DNA of 64,000 nt, taken from positions 1 through 64,000 of the forward strand of contig NZ_JBHZOL010000102.1 of assembly GCF_042788235.1 (NCBI RefSeq). Direction: 5' to 3'. Below the pieces are notes generated by a model. That model had not been told where the DNA came from. It did no database searches and saw only the letters and a program-made list of their open reading frames with translations. A program made the translations under genes and the position numbers. How positions within the stretch are numbered: the stretch's first letter is position 1; every line of letters begins with the position of its first letter. Source of the DNA: Sphaerothrix epifaneia (GTDB lineage: Bacteria; Cyanobacteriota; Cyanobacteriia; Phormidesmidales; Phormidesmidaceae). This document shows positions 54,216 to 62,837 of this stretch, piece by piece.

Positions 54216-54737
54216 TTAGTAAAAAATATCTGCCTTCATCCGTCCCGTATTTTTCAGCCAGTTTTGCGCTTCGATGTAGTTGTTGGGGGCAATCGTGATG
54301 GCTTCGAGCCAGTAAGCTGCGGCCTGGTCGTATTGTTCATTGGCGGTTTGGGTATCGCCTTCTGCCTCAGCTTGTTCACCCCGATAGTGGTGAATGACGG
54401 CCATGTTATTGAGGGCTTGGGGCATCCGAGGATTGAGCGTTAGAGCCGATTGGTATTGCTCTAACGCTTTATCGTGTTCGCCATTGCTGGCGTGGATCAA
54501 ACCCATGTTGTAAAGGATAAAGCTGCGATCGTAGGGATTTTCTTCTAGCTTTAGGGCTTCTTGGTAGTTTTGCATGGCTTCTGCATACTCGCCATCTGCT
54601 TGAGCTGACATGCCATCGCGATAGTAGGCGAAGGCTTCTTTGGCGCTTTGCTTCGTCGGCATCAGCTTAAGAATCAGATCTGCCATGACGGTAAAGGATT
54701 TGTCGATGAAATTATCGTTGCGCTGAGTCCTAGGCAT
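54216..54737 (-). CDS. ycf3: Photosystem I assembly protein Ycf3
   Basis: Ycf3 is a stromal-side chaperone that helps assemble PsaA and PsaB into photosystem I. The 173 residues start with MPRTQRNDNFIDKSFTVMAD, highly conserved in the family. Three TPR repeats follow: EAFAYYRDGMSAQADGEY, PYDRSFILYNMGLIHASNGE and PRMPQALNNMAVIHHYRGEQ. The C-terminal helical part is AAYWLEAITIAPNNYIEAQN. Full length. It is direct evidence for oxygenic photosynthesis. Confidence 0.96.
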   Translation of the reverse strand: MPRTQRNDNFIDKSFTVMADLILKLMPTKQSAKEAFAYYRDGMSAQADGEYAEAMQNYQEALKLEENPYDRSFILYNMGLIHASNGEHDKALEQYQSALTLNPRMPQALNNMAVIHHYRGEQAEAEGDTQTANEQYDQAAAYWLEAITIAPNNYIEAQNWLKNTGRMKADIFY

Positions 54738-54892
54738 AGGGGTCCTCTGCAGATATCACACAAGTAAATCGCGACGAACAAGATGCCCTGTCAATGTAGC
54801 CACTGGCAGGCCAAAGCTGTGTTTTTCTACTTTAGCGTCGATGGGTAGGGGTTGGAAGTGCTTGTTACAGAGTCGGCATACAGAACAGACCG

Positions 54893-55342
54893 CTATGAAG
54901 ACGAAATGGACTGCTTGAAGCTAAGGAACTGATGCAGACAGTTAACCAGGTCTTCTAAGGTTTGTAGCTGGGTTTCGTCAAAGGTATCGCTGATGTCGAT
55001 GCCGAAGGTGGCACAAAAGTCGTCGCAAAGGGCAATAGACCAGTCAAACCAGCAAACTGAAGGAAATTGTAGGTCTTCGACTAGGCGATCGCTAGGGCGC
55101 AGTCGTCCGGTTTCTAAGCCAGAGTAATCTTGCAGATGGATATAAACAAACCGAATCAAGTCTAAGCAGATGGCTTGAGGATGAGCAGCGCTACCCTGCC
55201 AGTAATTTCTAAACCACGTTTCTAAGCTAAGGCGATCGCGCGATCGCAAAGACTGATTAACCTGGCGTCGTAGCTGTAAATCAGGGCTGAGATCATGGTA
55301 GGTACTGATGCTGAAATAAAGGTTTCTGAGCTTCTGCCACAT
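54893..55342 (-). CDS. Hypothetical protein, possibly acyl-carrier-like
   Basis: This 149-residue protein has an N-terminal part rich in Arg and aromatic residues (MWQKLRNLYFSISTYHDLSP). Its C-terminal half is patterned like an acyl-carrier or DUF1493 fold: LRPSDRLVEDLQFPSVCWFDWSIAL, FGIDISD, then LQTLEDLVNCLHQFL. The usual DSL phosphopantetheine motif is not clear (FPSVCW at the position), so carrier function is uncertain. It lies between ycf3 and the EAL gene on the same strand, with gaps over 100 bp. Confidence 0.55.
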   Translation of the reverse strand: MWQKLRNLYFSISTYHDLSPDLQLRRQVNQSLRSRDRLSLETWFRNYWQGSAAHPQAICLDLIRFVYIHLQDYSGLETGRLRPSDRLVEDLQFPSVCWFDWSIALCDDFCATFGIDISDTFDETQLQTLEDLVNCLHQFLSFKQSISSS

Positions 55343-55466
55343 GGGTTCAAACGGCTTCGCATTAGCAGCTCAAGCCTCTTCTACAGTATGCCCTGGCAGT
55401 TTAGCTCACCAACCCGTACGCTTCGGACCCGCCACTGGCGCAATAGCGTTGGTTCAGACCAAGTTG

Positions 55467-57176
55467 CTATTGCGATCGCAGTAGCTTTTGCATATCTGGC
55501 TCAGCTAAAGGCGGGCTAACAAAGTTACCCTGCACCATATCGCAATCATTGGCAATCAAAAAATCCAGTTCGTGGGGAGTTTCCACCCCTTCAGCAATGA
55601 CGCTTAGCTCTAGGTCGTGAGCCATTTGAATCACCGCTGTTAAGATGGCAATATTTTTGGTGTCGGCAGTCACCCCCCGGACAAAGCAGTTGTCAATTTT
55701 GAGCATGTCAATGGGCAACTGTTTGAGGTAGCTCAAAGAAGAATAGCCAGTGCCAAAGTCATCGATTGCAATACAAAGACCCAGCGCTTTGAGTTCTTTA
55801 AGCACACGCACAGCCGTTTCAGTATCTTGCATTAGCGCAGTTTCGGTGAGTTCTAGCTCTAAACAGTTGGGAGCTAATTCCGTTTCAGACAAAACTTGAG
55901 CGATTGTACGAGTCAAGTGCGGCTGATTAAATTGCACGCTAGATAAATTAACGGCAATCCGTATCGACGGCAACCCGCCCTGCTGCCAGACCCGCGCCTG
56001 CTGGCAAACGGTGCGCAAAATCCATTCGCCAATCGGTACAATTAGCCCAGTTTCTTCGGCCAGCGGAATAAACTGGCTAGGAGAGATATAGCCCTGTTCG
56101 GGATGGCACCAGCGAATTAAAGCTTCTGCCCCAATAATCTTGCCCGATTTGAGTTGCTTTTGGGGCTGATAGTAAACTTCAAATTCTTGTCGCTCTAGCG
56201 CATATCGAAGCCAGGTTTCTAGCACAATTTCATCACTAGAAACCACAGGCATATCGGTACGGTAGAACTGATAGTAGTGGCTTTTTTGCTGCTTGGCCCA
56301 GTCTAAAGCGGCATCAGCCTGACGCAGAAGGACGTTGATATCTTGCGTATCTTCCGGATAAAGGGCGATACCAATGCTGGTTGTCAGAAAGACCTCCTGA
56401 CCTGGCAAAGAAAACGGGCGCGAAAGACAGTCAATAATTTCTTCTGAAATCTCTACAACTGCCTGACGATTGTCAAAAGCGGTGAGCAAAACGGCAAACT
56501 GATTCCCCGTCAGACGGGCAATGGTTGCATGTTTGGGCAAGCAGGCCGTTAGACGCTGGGCGGTTGCTTGCAAAAGCGAATCTCCGGCGGGGTATCCCAT
56601 CACGTTGTTGACTTGCCGCAGGCGATCGAGGCTGACAGAAATTAAGGCCACAGGCTGATTCTGCTGCAGTGCTTTTTCAACTGATTGAGACAAACGCTGA
56701 TACAGCAGCCGATGGTTGGGGAGATCGGTGAGGCTGTCGTAGTGGGCCAAGCGATTGAGGCGCTCTGCCGTATGGCGCAAAATGTTGACATAACGCTCAG
56801 TAATGGCATTTTGCTTGTCTAGGCGAGCCGCGATCGCAGAAAGCAGTTCGGCTTCTGTAAATGGCTTAACCAAGCAGTCATCTGCTCCCAATTCCATGCT
56901 TTTGCGCAGGTAAGGGGCATCAGCGCGATCGCTAAGTAAAATAAAGGGTAAGATTGCCAGTTCAGGGTCTTGCTGTATCTGGGTTAGCACCGCATGGCCT
57001 GCCATATCCCCTAGGGCTGCAGCGCAAACAATCAAATCAGGACATTGTTCGGCTGCAAGCTGAATTCCAGAATGACCATCGCCAGCCGCTGTGACGATAT
57101 ACCCTTCGGCTTCGAGCAGTTGTTGTAACCTCTCTCTCGCTGCAACCTCATTTTCAATCACAAGAATTTTCTGCAT
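55467..57176 (-). CDS. Receiver-GGDEF-EAL protein, probable c-di-GMP phosphodiesterase
   Basis: The protein has 569 residues from ATG 57176. The receiver-like domain (1-120) lacks the phospho-acceptor: Ala52 stands at the Asp position in PDLIVCAAALGDMAG, although Lys104 is kept. The GGDEF domain (about 140-305) has TGNQF (223-227) in place of GGDEF, so it should not make c-di-GMP. The EAL domain is intact: EALIRW (351-356), NLSSVQFNQP, LELTETALMQD, DDFGTGYSSLSYLKQLP and VIAEGVE. The expected activity is hydrolysis of c-di-GMP to pGpG, tuned by the two degenerate domains. Confidence 0.9.
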   Translation of the reverse strand: MQKILVIENEVAARERLQQLLEAEGYIVTAAGDGHSGIQLAAEQCPDLIVCAAALGDMAGHAVLTQIQQDPELAILPFILLSDRADAPYLRKSMELGADDCLVKPFTEAELLSAIAARLDKQNAITERYVNILRHTAERLNRLAHYDSLTDLPNHRLLYQRLSQSVEKALQQNQPVALISVSLDRLRQVNNVMGYPAGDSLLQATAQRLTACLPKHATIARLTGNQFAVLLTAFDNRQAVVEISEEIIDCLSRPFSLPGQEVFLTTSIGIALYPEDTQDINVLLRQADAALDWAKQQKSHYYQFYRTDMPVVSSDEIVLETWLRYALERQEFEVYYQPQKQLKSGKIIGAEALIRWCHPEQGYISPSQFIPLAEETGLIVPIGEWILRTVCQQARVWQQGGLPSIRIAVNLSSVQFNQPHLTRTIAQVLSETELAPNCLELELTETALMQDTETAVRVLKELKALGLCIAIDDFGTGYSSLSYLKQLPIDMLKIDNCFVRGVTADTKNIAILTAVIQMAHDLELSVIAEGVETPHELDFLIANDCDMVQGNFVSPPLAEPDMQKLLRSQ

Positions 57177-57407
57177 GGATGCTACTAAGTGCTGGAGCCT
57201 CCGCTGCAAGAAAGAAAGGTCAATCGTTGGGCTTTAGACAAGTAGACGTGTGTGTACACCTGAACAATTCATCTCTGTTGTCAATGGAAAAACCTGAAAA
57301 CAGGCTGAAGAGCGATAAGCCAAAAAATATTTAGCCCAGGGAGCAGGCCATTGATTGCGCACCCTGTCTAAATCCTGGCTAGATACTGCCTAATAATACT
57401 TACTAAA

Positions 57408-58760
57408 TTAAGCCGGATGACAAATCTTTGCCAAGGTCTTAGTAAAGTCAGGATATGAAACAGCCGCTGCTTCTGCCCGTTGAATTGAAGTTGTTCCGGT
57501 TGCTCTTAAAGCTGCGATCGCTAGGCTCATTGCAATCCGATGGTCAGTATAACTGTCTACCTGACTTCCTTGAAGGGAGGTTCCCCCCTCAATTTCCAGG
57601 CCATCGGCATGCTCAATTACATTGGCTCCAAGTTTTTGCAACTGAGAGGCCATAACTGCAAGGCGATCGCTTTCTTTTACCCGTAGTTCAGCCGCATCTT
57701 GAATCAAAGTTTTGCCTTGAGCAAACAAGGCAGCAACTGCCAGAATCGGCACTTCATCAATCATGCGAGGAATCAGGCTACCTGCTAGCCTACAGCCTCG
57801 AAGCGGTCGATAGCGAACCCGTAAGTCTGCGACAGGTTCACCCGTCACTAAACGCTCATTTTCTAAGGTAATATCAGCGTCCATCAAGGCTAGGGCATCC
57901 AGAATACCCGTGCGGGTAGGATTAACACCTACATTCTCAATCACTAGCTCAGACTCAGGCGTAATGGCAGCAGCCACAAGCCAAAAAGCGGCTGAACTGA
58001 TGTCACCCGGTACAATCACCGTTTGCCCCGTTAGCTGGGCTGGCCCCGCAAGCGTTACCCGGCACTGTTCGGGATCGACGCTTAGATCAGCGCCAAAAGC
58101 ACGCAACATACGTTCGCTGTGATCGCGCGAAAGGCTGGGTTCGCTGACGCTGGTTGAGCCTGCGATCATCAGCCCCGCCAGTAAAATACAGGACTTTACC
58201 TGGGCAGATGCAATCGGAGAAGCATAGTGAATCGGGTTTAATGACTGACCTTTAATGGCCAAAGGGGCGAGCGAATTTCCCTGACGACCCCAGATTTTGG
58301 CTCCCATTTGGGTGAGGGGCTGTACCACCCGCGACATCGGACGCGATCGCAGCGAATCATCCCCGGTAACGGTGAAAAAGCGATCGGGTTGAGCGGCTAA
58401 TAACCCTAGCATTAACCGTAGCGTTGTCCCAGAATTACCAGCGTCTAAAACGTTGGTGGGTTCCTGCAAATTGCCCACGCCTAGCCCTTGTACGCTAATC
58501 CACTCGGCTTCTAAGTCTGAAATTTTTGCACCCATAGCTTGAAAGCAGCGAGCGGTACTATAAGGGTCTTCGCCTAGCAGCAGCCCTTTGATTCGGGTTT
58601 CGCCCTGGGCGATCGCCCCTAGCATCAAAGCTCGGTGAGAAATCGATTTGTCCCCTGGGACTTGAATTCGTCCTTGCAGTGCCAAACCGCCGCTTGGCAC
58701 TGCAATGGTTAAAACGTGGTGCGGCAATGCCTCTGTCAGATGAACGATAGCAGCAGACAT
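57408..58760 (-). CDS. aroA: 3-phosphoshikimate 1-carboxyvinyltransferase (EPSP synthase)
   Basis: Transfers enolpyruvyl from PEP to shikimate 3-phosphate, the sixth step of the shikimate pathway begun by the DAHP synthase at 10376. The 450 residues include PGDKSISHRALMLGAIA, the NAGNSGTTLRLMLGLL-type loop (DAGNSGTTLRLMLG), SRPMSRVVQPL, AQVKSCILLAGL, DHSERMLRAFG, PGDISSAAFWLVAAA and KESDRLAVMASQL. Ala in the DAGNSGTTLR loop (class II-like) rather than the Gly of the class I LPGS-type loop is seen. The DUF4174 gene lies 54 bp upstream. No aromatic leader peptide or attenuator precedes it. Confidence 0.96.
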   Translation of the reverse strand: MSAAIVHLTEALPHHVLTIAVPSGGLALQGRIQVPGDKSISHRALMLGAIAQGETRIKGLLLGEDPYSTARCFQAMGAKISDLEAEWISVQGLGVGNLQEPTNVLDAGNSGTTLRLMLGLLAAQPDRFFTVTGDDSLRSRPMSRVVQPLTQMGAKIWGRQGNSLAPLAIKGQSLNPIHYASPIASAQVKSCILLAGLMIAGSTSVSEPSLSRDHSERMLRAFGADLSVDPEQCRVTLAGPAQLTGQTVIVPGDISSAAFWLVAAAITPESELVIENVGVNPTRTGILDALALMDADITLENERLVTGEPVADLRVRYRPLRGCRLAGSLIPRMIDEVPILAVAALFAQGKTLIQDAAELRVKESDRLAVMASQLQKLGANVIEHADGLEIEGGTSLQGSQVDSYTDHRIAMSLAIAALRATGTTSIQRAEAAAVSYPDFTKTLAKICHPA

Positions 58761-58814
58761 GAATTCACAGCTCTATACAGGCGCTTGTGATTTTACCCCT
58801 TTCTGCCGATGTTC

Positions 58815-59207
58815 TTAACGCTCGGCGGCGAGTTCGTGCTGCCGCAGAGGCATGGCATCAATAGTGCTAAAAAGGTCGCTTGGCTGAATGGGCTGGCGAT
58901 CGCGCCGTTTAACCGTGCCGTCTTTACCAATGAGCAAAACGGCAAACTCTTTGGGGGCAACCGCAAAGCGTACACCCAAACGAGCCGCATCTTCAGCACT
59001 CAACGGTTGCCCATCGAGCGTACTAGTATCGGTAACAAAAACTTCTACAATCAGCAGATCACGCGCTTTGAGTGCTTGGCTACAGTCAGCCAGCAGTGTT
59101 TTTTGCCGTTGATAATCTTCACTGCTGCTAGCAGGAGCAAACACCAGCAGGAGGCGATTTTTCCAGCGATAGCGATCAAGATGAAAAGGCGTTGTCTGAG
59201 GAGTCAT
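58815..59207 (-). CDS. DUF4174 domain protein, separated from its signal peptide by a stop
   Basis: The 130 residues form one DUF4174 domain: FHLDRYRWKNRLLLVFAP, LLIVEVFVTDTSTLDG and VLLIGKDGTVKRRDRQPI. The fold resembles thioredoxin-like proteins without a CxxC; function unknown. Relatives usually carry an export signal. Here a signal-peptide ORF with its own strong ribosome binding site lies in the same frame directly upstream, ending in TGA two codons before this ATG. The domain could be made by reinitiation (TGA CTC ATG) and stay in the cytosol, or the gene could be a recent pseudogene. aroA follows 54 bp downstream. Confidence 0.8.
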   Translation of the reverse strand: MTPQTTPFHLDRYRWKNRLLLVFAPASSSEDYQRQKTLLADCSQALKARDLLIVEVFVTDTSTLDGQPLSAEDAARLGVRFAVAPKEFAVLLIGKDGTVKRRDRQPIQPSDLFSTIDAMPLRQHELAAER

Positions 59208-59210
59208 GAG

Positions 59211-59288
59211 TCAAGACCAAGAAATAGCAACAGACAGAAAGCTTGAAGCCAAAACTGAGGCAAATACAGGTAGATACCGGAAACCCAT
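59211..59288 (-). other. Signal-peptide ORF in frame with the DUF4174 gene
   Basis: From ATG 59288 the frame reads MGFRYLPVFASVLASSFL then SVAISWS and TGA (59213-59211): Arg4, a hydrophobic core and small residues, like a Sec signal peptide. GAGGAGG (59302-59296) lies 7 nt upstream, an ideal Shine-Dalgarno. After the TGA comes one CTC codon and then the DUF4174 ATG in the same frame, 27 codons from ATG to ATG. Confidence 0.75.
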
Positions 59289-59398
59289 CCGACATCCTCC
59301 TCAGTTTTAAACTGGTTTTTGCCCTTATTCTCAGCGTCTCAGGAAAGATCTTTGCCCCCCTGAAGCGCCGCGATCGCTAACCGCCCAACCTGCCACCC

Positions 59399-60382
59399 TC
59401 AGGCTAGAGATTGCTGCAAGTAAAGAAACGCTTCAACTTCTTGGGCTGAGGGTTGCGCTGCGATCGCCCCCGGTCGAGTAGTGGTCAAAGCTGCCACGGC
59501 GCTGGCATAAGCAATCAGGGATTGAGCCGCGATCGCATCCTCAAGCTGAGCCATGCCTCCTTGCCTTAGCTTGTGCAAAAATCCAGCCAAGAAGGCATCT
59601 CCGGCTCCTGTAGCATCTTCGCTATCGACGGCAAAAGCGGAAAATTGATCGGTATGTCCGGCCAACCAATAGCGACAACCCATCGCCCCTGCTGTAATTA
59701 AAACGCCCTGCAAATTGTCGAGCTGTTGAGCGATCGCAGCAGGCTCTTGCGTATCAAACAACCAGTCTGCCTCATCGCTTGATAGCTTTAAGAAATCTAC
59801 GGCTGGTAAAATTTGGCGAATTGTTGCTGGAGCAATCTCTGGTTGCGGCCAAAACATAGGCCGCCAGTTAACATCGATGACAACTTTGATGGCATGGGTT
59901 TGGGCATAGTCCACAGCCCAGCGAATGGATTCTCCAGTTTTGTCGTAAGCCAGTCCTAAGGTGCCCGCGACTAAAAACTGAGCATCTTGAAAGAGAGCGG
60001 CATTCAGCCGATCGACTGCAAGCTGCGCATCGGCAAACTGAGTCGGATCAGGTTGGCTAAAACCTGCAAAAGTTGGGCTACCTTGCTGATCTCGCAACAC
60101 GTAAACTTGGCGAGTAGGTGCCTGATCGTGATGCTGTAAATAGGTGCAGTCAACTTTTCGACTTTGTAACAGACTTAATAACGCCTCACCCCACTGATCT
60201 GAGCCGACACAGCCAACCAGTCGAACGGGGGTGCCCAGCTTGGCCAAGGCACAAGCAACATTAGCGGGCGCTCCCCCTGGATAAGGCGTCCAAGACGTGA
60301 CGGCAGACAACGGTACACCTAGCTGGTCAGCTAAGCAGTCTATTAGTGCTTCGCCCAGACAGATAACGCGGGAATCGCTCAC
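59399..60382 (-). CDS. PfkB-family carbohydrate kinase, probable fructokinase
   Basis: This 327-residue ribokinase-fold sugar kinase has the N-terminal CLGEALIDCLAD, the PfkB signature 1 PYPGGAPANVACALAKLG and GCVGSDQWGEALL. The catalytic signature 2 is DATGAGDAFLAGFLHKL, with the base Asp in GAGDAF. YPGGAPANVA and the overall length fit fructokinases, which act on sucrose-derived fructose in cyanobacteria. Ribokinase or another sugar specificity is possible. Confidence 0.9.
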   Translation of the reverse strand: MSDSRVICLGEALIDCLADQLGVPLSAVTSWTPYPGGAPANVACALAKLGTPVRLVGCVGSDQWGEALLSLLQSRKVDCTYLQHHDQAPTRQVYVLRDQQGSPTFAGFSQPDPTQFADAQLAVDRLNAALFQDAQFLVAGTLGLAYDKTGESIRWAVDYAQTHAIKVVIDVNWRPMFWPQPEIAPATIRQILPAVDFLKLSSDEADWLFDTQEPAAIAQQLDNLQGVLITAGAMGCRYWLAGHTDQFSAFAVDSEDATGAGDAFLAGFLHKLRQGGMAQLEDAIAAQSLIAYASAVAALTTTRPGAIAAQPSAQEVEAFLYLQQSLA

Positions 60383-60488
60383 GCCTACCCTCTGATAAGA
60401 ATCTCATTTAGACTACCAGAGCAAAGTTCACGGCGTCTTGTAAACCAGTTTTGATTTAGCCACAAATTGTAAAACGCAATTGCCTGGA

Positions 60489-61460
60489 CTAGTGCAACCG
60501 TCTTAAAACATAATCAGCAATGTCTAATAGCGCTTGGCGAGAGGTAGAAGGAGCTAGCTCCGCTAAACAAGCGTTGGCTTGCTCAATATGCTTGGCTGCT
60601 AAGGTACGCGATCGCTCAATTCCTTGACTCTGATGAATCGTGGCGATCGCTTTTTCGAAGTCACCTACTTCGGCAAATTCACGTTCAATCGCCTGTGCCA
60701 AGGCTGGCTGTTCCTCCATAGCGTAAAGAACCGGAGCGGTTAAATTACCACTGCGTAAATCGGAGCCTGCTGGTTTGCCTAGCGTTTCTGTTGAACTCGT
60801 AAAATCGAGAATGTCATCAACAATCTGAAAAGCCAACCCTAAATTGCGCCCGTACCCATAAAGCTGTTCTTTCAGCTCAGCAGAGACGCCACTCAGCACC
60901 CCGGCGGCTTTGGCGCTGTTAGCAATCAGTGAAGCCGTTTTGTAATAGCTTTTGTCTAAATAGGCTTCAATACTGAGTTCAGTGTCGAAGCGGTTCAAGC
61001 CTTGCTGGATTTCTCCCTCCGCCAAATCCATAATGACTCGCGACAGCAGCTTAACCACCTCTAGGTTGTCTAAATTAGCTAGATACCAAGAAGATTGGGC
61101 AAAGAGGAAATCACCTGCCAAGACCGCAATTCGATTACCAAAGCTACTGTGGACGGTAGGCACTCCCCGCCGCATTTCCGCTTCGTCCACCACATCGTCA
61201 TGGACGAGACTAGCGGTATGGATCATTTCAGTGATTTCAGCGAGACGCCGATGCTGGGCTGTTAACGACTGATCAGACATAGTCGCACGAGACAGCAGCA
61301 GCACAACCGCTGGCCGAATTCGCTTACCGCCAGCCCCAAAAAGGTGCTCAGCAGCTGCGTGCAAAATCGGGTGGCGGGCCCCCACCAGACGCTTAAGATT
61401 TTCTGATAGCAAACTCAAGTCTGCTTCAACAGGAGAAAAAAGAGAGATGGCTGAAGTCAT
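60489..61460 (-). CDS. sds: Solanesyl diphosphate synthase (trans-polyprenyl synthase)
   Basis: This trans-isoprenyl diphosphate synthase makes the plastoquinone side chain. The 323 residues carry the FARM motif in LVHDDVVDEAEMRRG, with bulky residues before it, and the SARM motif in QIVDDILDFTSS. GAGGKRIRPAVVLLLSRA, SSFGNRIAVLAGDFLFAQ and NLGLAFQ are also present. The DDxxD spacing and the absence of a short-chain insert fit a long-chain product; nonaprenyl is inferred from cyanobacterial quinones. It is preceded by a long 698-bp spacer. Confidence 0.92.
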   Translation of the reverse strand: MTSAISLFSPVEADLSLLSENLKRLVGARHPILHAAAEHLFGAGGKRIRPAVVLLLSRATMSDQSLTAQHRRLAEITEMIHTASLVHDDVVDEAEMRRGVPTVHSSFGNRIAVLAGDFLFAQSSWYLANLDNLEVVKLLSRVIMDLAEGEIQQGLNRFDTELSIEAYLDKSYYKTASLIANSAKAAGVLSGVSAELKEQLYGYGRNLGLAFQIVDDILDFTSSTETLGKPAGSDLRSGNLTAPVLYAMEEQPALAQAIEREFAEVGDFEKAIATIHQSQGIERSRTLAAKHIEQANACLAELAPSTSRQALLDIADYVLRRLH

Positions 61461-62158
61461 GGATAGCCGACTCAGGCAAGTTATTAACGAAATTTTACAT
61501 TATCTGTCTTCATTCTAAGTCAAGCCATCAGTATGTTAAGCAATAACGACAGAGTTTAGCGATCCCCAACAGCCCAGGGGAGTCTTGACACCAAAAAACA
61601 GAAAAAATCTTATATTTTAAGAAAAATTAAGCGGCAGCGCTTTTATCGTCGCCGAATAAAAACCCAAAAAGCCGACCGCACAAGCGTTCTGACAACTTCT
61701 GAGATTTGTTAAGGCTTTCTCAGAATTTCGCCAACAGTCAGCAGATGTATGCTAATCTATAGATAAGATTTCCGAAAAACTTAATAATCTACTGGCTCGT
61801 AAGCAATTATGGGCTGAGGTCATAGGTTTGAGGCGAAGTGATCCTGCTTTCTTCTGCGAGATGTTGCAGCTTACGTATCCATCAAGGGTACACCAGCTAG
61901 CTTTCTGATCAGGCAATGTTTACTTGCTCTCTCAGAAGCAGGAGAAGCAGATTGAGTTCACTTCATTAAAAGGTTTTGCGGTAAGTCCTCATAACTTACT
62001 CAAAACTCTAATTTACCAACTCGCATAGCTTTTTGCGAGGATATCTGCGCATAGCTTATTTGGGCGAATGGGGAGCCTTTGGGTTCTTGAACGCCTGAAA
62101 TGTCTGTGCAAGCTTTTTTCTATAAAAACTTTCCCACTCGCTCTGAATCACACGCATC
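61461..62158. promoter_or_regulatory. 698-bp divergent spacer with a hairpin
   Basis: An inverted repeat TTCTGAGA (61697-61704) / TCTCAGAA (61718-61725) lies 237 bp upstream of sds. CTCGCA/TGCGAG around 62020-62040 can form a small hairpin, and CGCATAGCTT occurs twice near 62023 and 62048. TATGCTAATCTATAG near 61748 could contain a -10. The region could hold an untranslated RNA or long 5' leaders; nothing known was recognised. Confidence 0.4.
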
Positions 62159-62281
62159 ATGAACTACGGCGCTATCCCGCTCATTATTCCTGTACTTGCT
62201 ATTGCCTATCTTTTATCAATTTACGGTTTGCTAACGCTGGTAGCCCATCGATCTAATCGGCAACGTAAGTCAGAAAGTTAG
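62159..62281 (+). CDS. Small membrane peptide (40 residues)
   Basis: ATG 62159 opens a 40-residue ORF: MNYGAIPLIIPVLAIAYLL, then SIYGLLTLVAHRSNRQRKSES. One membrane helix (about 5-29) is followed by a basic tail, the layout of small photosystem or cytochrome-complex subunits, but the sequence matches none I recall (PsbX, Psb30, PetM, PsaM). No Shine-Dalgarno is evident. It is supported by its clean topology and isolation from other genes; expression is unproven. Confidence 0.5.
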   Translation: MNYGAIPLIIPVLAIAYLLSIYGLLTLVAHRSNRQRKSES

Positions 62282-62416
62282 TTTCTCAGCTCTAGGCTCG
62301 TGGGTCTTTAAAGCAGGTTAAGCGGCTAACTTCGGCTGCTGCTTTTTGCTGTGCAAAAGTTTTTAAGTTAGCCAGTTTGGCTTAATTTTGCTGGGGCTGG
62401 GCTAATCGTTGCCGCT

Positions 62417-62833
62417 CTAAGGTGATAGCCCCTCATCGGGGTGCCCCAACGACACCAAGCGGTGACCCTGCTGCTTCAACACAGCGATCGCAGCTTTCAC
62501 CTGGGCTTGTTTAACCAGCAAATAGTCAGTGTCATAGGTAGAAATGGCGAAAATGCTAATGCCCGCTTCAGCCAGAGGAGTCGCCAGGGAAGCCAAAATA
62601 CCGATTAGGGCAAAATCTAGAGGACCGTCAACTTTAAGGGCTTGCCAGGGGCGATCGCAGATGACGGTTTCTGGTATGCGTCTGTCGGCACAAACAATTG
62701 AGAGTTCTTCGGCGGTACGGGTAATAGAAAATAGAGAACCCCCGGTTGCCCAGTAAGGTAAAGGCGCTTCCGGGGCTAGCCGACAGATCGCAAACGTTTC
62801 TGGCAGCAAAATCAGCGTTAGCGTTAGCGTCAT
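62417..62833 (-). CDS. ACT-domain protein
   Basis: This 138-residue protein has an ACT-like regulatory fold of the ACT_7/CASTOR type. It starts LTLILLPETFAICRLAP, then ELSIVCADRRIPE, WQALKVDGPLDFALIGILA and PLAEAGISIFAISTYDTDYLLV. ACT domains bind amino acids. It begins 4 bp after the argS stop on the same strand, so the two are co-transcribed, and an amino acid ligand such as arginine is a possibility but unproven. Full length; no DNA-binding or enzymatic domain. Confidence 0.85.
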   Translation of the reverse strand: MTLTLTLILLPETFAICRLAPEAPLPYWATGGSLFSITRTAEELSIVCADRRIPETVICDRPWQALKVDGPLDFALIGILASLATPLAEAGISIFAISTYDTDYLLVKQAQVKAAIAVLKQQGHRLVSLGHPDEGLSP

Positions 62834-62837
62834 AAGC

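Noticed and set aside
57176..59302. Search for an aromatic attenuator upstream of aroA
   Set aside because: No aromatic leader ORF or competing hairpins were found between the DUF4174 gene and aroA, or upstream of DUF4174.
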